The notes under the pieces: generated by a model | What the model was told of the DNA's origin: nothing | Databases searched by the model: none | What the model saw: the letters and a program-made list of their open reading frames with translations, nothing else | Part shown: positions 59,621 through 64,000 of the stretch, piece after piece | Numbering within the stretch: position 1 is the stretch's first letter | Layout of the letters: each line of letters begins with the position of its first letter | Assembly (NCBI RefSeq): GCF_958450345.1 | Contig: NC_088780.1 | Span: 134,988,226 to 135,052,225, forward strand | From: Calliphora vicina | Taxonomy: Eukaryota; Arthropoda; Insecta; Diptera; Calliphoridae | Reading direction: 5' to 3' | DNA: 64,000 bases | Made by a program: the position numbers and the translations under genes

Positions 59621-59672
59621 TATTGGATTGAATATGTATATTGAAAGTTTATTAAAATTTAAACAGTTTAAA

Positions 59673-60589
59673 CTCATTGAAACTTATATAGTTTTATTGA
59701 ATACCCAACTTAAAGTTATGTCATTAAGGTATTACTGTATTTTTAAACTTTGATGGATTTTCATTATCAGACCGAAATGAAGACTTCGTATTCAATGTCA
59801 AATTAATATTTTTATCGGTATTTATTGTTGCTTAATTTAAATAAAAGCATCATATTTGACCTTAGTTCCAATATAAAGTCCATTTCAGAAATTCACTTTA
59901 ACGTTTACAATTAACTTAAAAATATTAGTATCATAATGAAATTCGATATAAGCGTACATATTTCAAATAAATCTTAGTCCCATGTAATGCTCCTTATGAA
60001 AATCAATTTTATTTATTGGTAATAACTTTGATCTTTGATATGGTAGTTTTTTCTTCTAAATATCGAAAAAAATTTACACCATCAAGTGAATTATATGAAC
60101 TACAAGTTGTTCAATGACACTCAAATGTAAAACTTTGGTTTTTCATTACAATTTATATTATAAAAAATTAATTGTTTCTAAAATAATGTATTTGTTTACT
60201 TTTATTTACATTCAGTTAATTTTGACATTTACCGAGGTCTTCCCAATGCATTTAGTTTTGCCTTGTTGTATTTGATGACGTGGCGCTGTTACCTTATTAA
60301 AACACCTTGCGCTGTACGAATCACAAATATGATTAAGATGTAATTGGGTTTTAATGCGTAAATATTAATCAATGAAAATGAAACACGTTGAATTTAAGAG
60401 AAATACATATAGGAACTAGATGGCATCAGGCAGCAATTTCAGTATTTTTTCTTTAAAATAAAGTGAAATTTTTTGTTCTGAAAATTCTTTTTTTCAATAC
60501 AATATTAAATTTTAACGCTCCAGATGATTTCAGAGACCTCTGGTGAGATTTAAAAAATAATCCCATGTATTACACTCTGCTACAAAATA
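59673..60589. other. Intergenic DNA, no gene seen
   Basis: AT-rich; no supportable ORF or repeat boundary. Confidence 0.5.
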
Positions 60590-61640
60590 ACACTTCTTGT
60601 CAGAACTTAAAAAGCGACATAATGGAGGTTGTAGGCCTAGGTGAGGACATACTAAAGCCGTTTTCAAAGATTTTGAAATACCCTCAAAATTTTGAGGTTT
60701 ATTGAAAAAACTATTTAAGGGTAGGTCGTAGTACTTTAGTACCTCTAACTCATACACTTTAACACAGATTACAAAATTGTAAACACCTATTGATAGGCAA
60801 AGAATTAATATTTTATAAAATGTATGCACAGAATGTATATTCCTAAAAATTGTGTAAGTTTTTATAAAATGTTTCGCTTTACTTTTAATTTTTTTCGTTA
60901 TTTTTAAAATTCAACAATAGTTATTTTAATTTTTTTCTATGAAAACATATTTTGTTTCGCACAGAGTTTTAAAGACAATTTTATGTAGACAAAAATGAGA
61001 TATTAATTGTTAAAATCGGTTTATATTTGCAAAAGTTATTGAACTTTTTCGAAAAAAGGTCGACAAAATTTACCTGTAAATTAAAGATTGTACAAATATT
61101 TTTTTTGGAATAGTTTTTTGTTTTTTTAATTATATGAACTGGGGGAGAAAATACTAAAAAAGGTGTTTATGAAAAGTTGAATAACTTTAACAATTTTCAT
61201 ACGATTTGAATAATTAGAACCATATTTTGTTAAGAACTAATTTTTCTTCATACATTGGAATAAATTTTTATAAGCTTTCATATCAAAATAAGCATTGAAA
61301 AGCGAATAAAATGAAAAAAGTCGATAAATTTTGTTTTTCATTTAGATATTCTTAACATAAACAATACTTATAGCTTACAAATTGATCAAAAACTGCACGC
61401 CATTTTAAAGCGTAATTAGTTTTCTTTCCAAAACAGTTAAACAATTTAAAGTCGGACAAAAACTGACTAAGCTACAGGTCGATAAGTCGACGAACATCAC
61501 TGAAAACGGTTTTTTTTAGAATAACTTCTGAATTTGAAGGTGTTTCTGAAATTTTTTTTGTAATGTACTCAGCTAGACCTATAACCCATGCTAGGTCGTT
61601 TTCCAAGTTTTTTTTTTTTCCATCGTAGCACCGTATTATT
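60590..61640. repeat. Dispersed repeat shared with 41925-42545
   Basis: Shares 'gcctaggtgaggacatac', 'gcttacaaattgatcaaaaa' and 'gctaggtcgtttt...gtagcaccgt' with the copy inside the hAT element at 41925-42545. This copy is longer. No intact ORF. Confidence 0.6.
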
Positions 61641-61883
61641 CATAAAGAATTTTCGGTGGCAGTTTCCTAATGGTTTGAGTTGAGTGGAAGCCATAAACAA
61701 ATGGTTTTCCTCAACTATTTGGAGTTTCAGGGGTGCTCTAAAATAATGTTATTGCATATCTGTTAACATTGCTTTATCGGTTTATAAATATTAAAAAATG
61801 GAACATAATCTCTACCGTCAGTAATTTATTAATATAAACTGAACTGTTTGTGAATTTGTCTGTAGAAATTATAGTGACCTTAA

Positions 61884-62097
61884 CCCTCTAATGCTTAAGC
61901 ATGCCTCAAGGCACTCATCGCCAATAGATGCAAATATAACTGATATTTCATTTCAAAAACTTTAAAAGCTTTTTAAAATAATTTAAGTACGTTTTTTTTA
62001 GAAAATGTTGCATGAGTTTTGGAATGAAAAATCAGTTATATTTGAATTTATTGGCATTTTTGCGATGAGTGCCTTGGGTATGATTAAGCATTGGAGG
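61884..62097 (+). mobile_element. Short TTAA-type MITE, 214 bp
   Basis: Left: TTAA (61880-61883) then CCCTCTAATGCTTAAGC. Right end inverted reads CCTCCAATGCTTAATC and is followed by TTGA, one change from TTAA. The 'gcctcaaggcact' word near its left end also occurs in the MITE at 22061. No ORF. Confidence 0.7.
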
Positions 62098-62817
62098 TTG
62101 AATGAAAAAACAATTTAACTCCACTTTTTGAGAAAATTGAGATAACACCAAAAATAGAAAGTGCGTTTCATTTACTATCACTCTGTCAAATTGAATATTT
62201 GATATAGTTTCTCATTTAAAAGTTATTTGAAAAAACAAGGTAACTCCATAGTTTCTTAAAACACAGAAAAATTAGAAGTTTAAAATGACGTTGTTTCGAA
62301 AACTAAGAGCGAAATAGAATAAATTCGGGCCACAAGCTCTTTGACTCCAAACTTTTAACCTAAAAAATTAAAAAAACTGATATGTATATAAAATTAAAAG
62401 GAAAAAACTTTTTTTGAAAAAAACTAGGTAACTCAATTTTTTCATAAAAAACGGGTAAATTTACGTGCTGAGTCAAATAGTTAATATTTTTTCACAAATG
62501 ATTTATAAAGTTGCCTTAATTGCGTAAAATATCAAAATAAATGGAATTTTTTTTTTTGGAAAAACTAGGTAACTGACATAGATTTTCGGTTTTAAGTTAA
62601 GTTAAACATGAAACATAAACATGAGTTCGAGTTAAACATGAACATGACCACACTCACAATCTTCCCCCCGATTGTACTCTCAAAAAATCAATAAGTAAAT
62701 TACAATATTAAACAAGTTTAATTTATTTTTAATAATATCATTTTGGATACTCTTCCGAGTAATACAACATTAACATCACACAGTGATATTTATTCAAAAT
62801 TCATGTTGTATTTTAAT
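62098..62817. other. Intergenic DNA downstream of lipase 8
   Basis: AT-rich; no gene. An AATAAA on the minus strand at 62722-62727 lies about 90 nt past the lipase 8 stop and may be its polyadenylation signal. Confidence 0.5.
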
Positions 62818-63923
62818 CTAACCTAATACTCCAAAGGGAGCTTTCTTGTTGACTGGTACATAGAAATCACCAGCAACCATGAAGGAATTTTTGTCAGCAC
62901 CCATGCGCACAGAGCTGTAGGTGGCACCACAGTCATTTGAAACAGCATTCTTGTAATTCTGGCACTTGACGGTGGCAAAATTGTCCTGAGCCACAGCTTC
63001 GGCATAATATGTGCAAGAACGGCCATGAGCACAGGCACCAGCAATATCCAAGGGACAACCAGGTTGAGACTTGCCACCATTGGGATAGAAGGCACCTTTG
63101 CCAATGGGCTTCAAGAAACCCAATTCACCACCGTTAGTTTGAATAGATTCGACATAGTAGGCATCAGTGGTGGACAAACGTTTCTTGGGTTTGTCATAGC
63201 TGAACAAAGGCAGCGCAGGATCCAAACCAACAATAGTATGAATTTGACCAGTTTGAACATTCTTGCCCGAATAACCAGCAACATGAGCACCCAAACTGTG
63301 ACCAATCACATATAAAGTATCCAAGGACATGCCATAGTTTTTCACCAAAAAGTCAATCATGTTGGCGACCTTTTTGCCAACCTTGGGCACCGCCAAAACG
63401 GAAGTGGCATAGTCTACAGAACGAGCACGAGCCCAATCGACAATGATAACGTTGTAAAAACCTACACTCAACCAGGCATCACGTATGTCCTTGTTCATGC
63501 CTGCGAGATGACTTTGAGTCCAGCCATGTATAACAAATCGGGTGGGATGGGCAGGATTGAAGTTGGAGGCATCAATGGATTTATTGGTGGCGCTAATCTT
63601 TTTACCCTTGCTGGGATTCAATTTAGTATATAAATAGAATGTAACGGGGGTAGTAGACAAGCCAAAGTCTTCAATATTTTCCATGGTCTCGAGATAAGAC
63701 TCGGTTTCTTCCTTGTTCATCCAATCGTATGAACCATCTAAACGTGGTACATACCAGCCATTTTCACCATGGATGCGTGTATTATCTTCGTCAAAGACAG
63801 AAGCAGAAGCAGAAACTGTAACAAAAGCAAAATATGAAATTATTTTAAACAATTTTAATAGAATTTTAATTTTTAATATTTACCCGCTAAGCAGCCAATA
63901 GCTAAGAACCACAACACTTTCAT
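62818..63923 (-). CDS. Secreted lipase, phospholipase A1-like (paralogue 6)
   Basis: Exons 63923-63884 and 63815-62818 with a 68-nt intron; 345 residues. Signal peptide MKVLWFLAIGCLA, then an extra SA repeat (SASASVFDED) compared with paralogues 4 and 5. Triad S187 (VIGHSLGAH), D212 (GLDPALPLF), H277 (ACAHGR). Other marks: RLSTTDA for RLSSTDA, a C in GRSCTYY, TAG stop, GVLG end. Most similar to paralogues 4 and 5 in sequence and promoter, so the three form a subgroup. Lid and PLAT domain absent. Likely secreted lipid ester hydrolase. Confidence 0.93.
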
Positions 63924-63959
63924 GTTTGCGAATAATACTTTCAGTGCACCATTGATGTC

Positions 63960-64000
63960 TTTATATACCGGGGATGCAAGTTAGCAACCCAGTGGGTTCT
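63960..64000 (-). promoter_or_regulatory. Promoter module of lipase 8 (cut by window end)
   Basis: TATATAAA on the minus strand (63960-63967) and AGAACCCACTGGGTTGC further upstream, a variant of the module of lipases 4-7. GATA-type sites, if any, lie outside the window. Confidence 0.65.

Larger units (their letters stand above)
54345..59672. repeat. Inverted duplication, right arm (lipases 6 and 7)
   Basis: Mirror of 46795-52330. In 54345-54420 and beyond 59620 similarity fades. In the flanks just past the lipase 6 stop, differences begin about 50 bp after the gene, while gene and intron sequences compared showed none. Confidence 0.93.

Noticed and set aside
31094..63923. Yolk proteins (dipteran vitellogenins), which share the lipase fold
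   Set aside because: All eight proteins keep the catalytic Ser, Asp and His in the right motifs. Dipteran yolk proteins lack the active serine motif and are longer.

Overview
The window looks like nuclear DNA of a higher fly. The background is very AT-rich, genes have short phase-1 introns with GT..AG borders, and transposable elements are dense. The only multicopy host gene family is the insect secreted lipase family related to pancreatic lipase. The lipase sequences and the dipteran-type dispersed repeats suggest a calyptrate (blowfly-like) fly; that placement is an inference.

Left part (1-31 kb) is almost entirely mobile DNA. A 13.5-kb Ty3/gypsy-type LTR retrotransposon (4390-17875) has a 4-bp target duplication (TTGC) and two 3.6-kb LTRs that look identical except for one A in a homopolymer. 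It has a tRNA-Lys primer site, a small RING-H2 ORF, a gag that also starts with a RING-H2 finger, and a pol reached by a canonical -1 frameshift site. It has no env and appears recent and intact. Around it are a three-level nested insertion (2.5-4.1 kb), mariner relics, a hAT-type element full of GTAGCAG motifs, piggyBac-type TTAA elements, a Helitron-like repeat region with a minisatellite, a solo LTR and large foldback elements.

Right part (31-64 kb) is a lipase gene cluster: eight complete two-exon genes (31.1 -, 38.1 -, 44.3 -, 46.8 -, 50.9 +, 54.7 -, 58.5 +, 62.8 -). Each has a 40-43-nt first exon encoding the signal peptide, an intron of 54-70 nt, and a second exon of about 1 kb. All keep a Ser-Asp-His triad but lack the lid loop and the C-terminal PLAT domain of vertebrate pancreatic lipase, as in phospholipase A1-like enzymes. 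Genes 4-5 and 6-7 are the two arms of a large inverted duplication (about 46.8-52.3 and 54.3-59.7 kb). Paired genes encode identical proteins and appear identical in DNA including introns and proximal promoters, while intergenic DNA between the arms has diverged.

Genes 4-8 share a promoter sequence (CAAAGAACCCACGGGG or a variant) upstream of a TATA box; genes 4-7 also share two GATA-type sites. Genes 1-3 have TATA boxes but not this module. Between the lipases lie more non-autonomous DNA transposons, several with clear target duplications. The lipases probably act together as secreted, likely gut, lipid-digesting enzymes; that role is inferred from family and promoter only.
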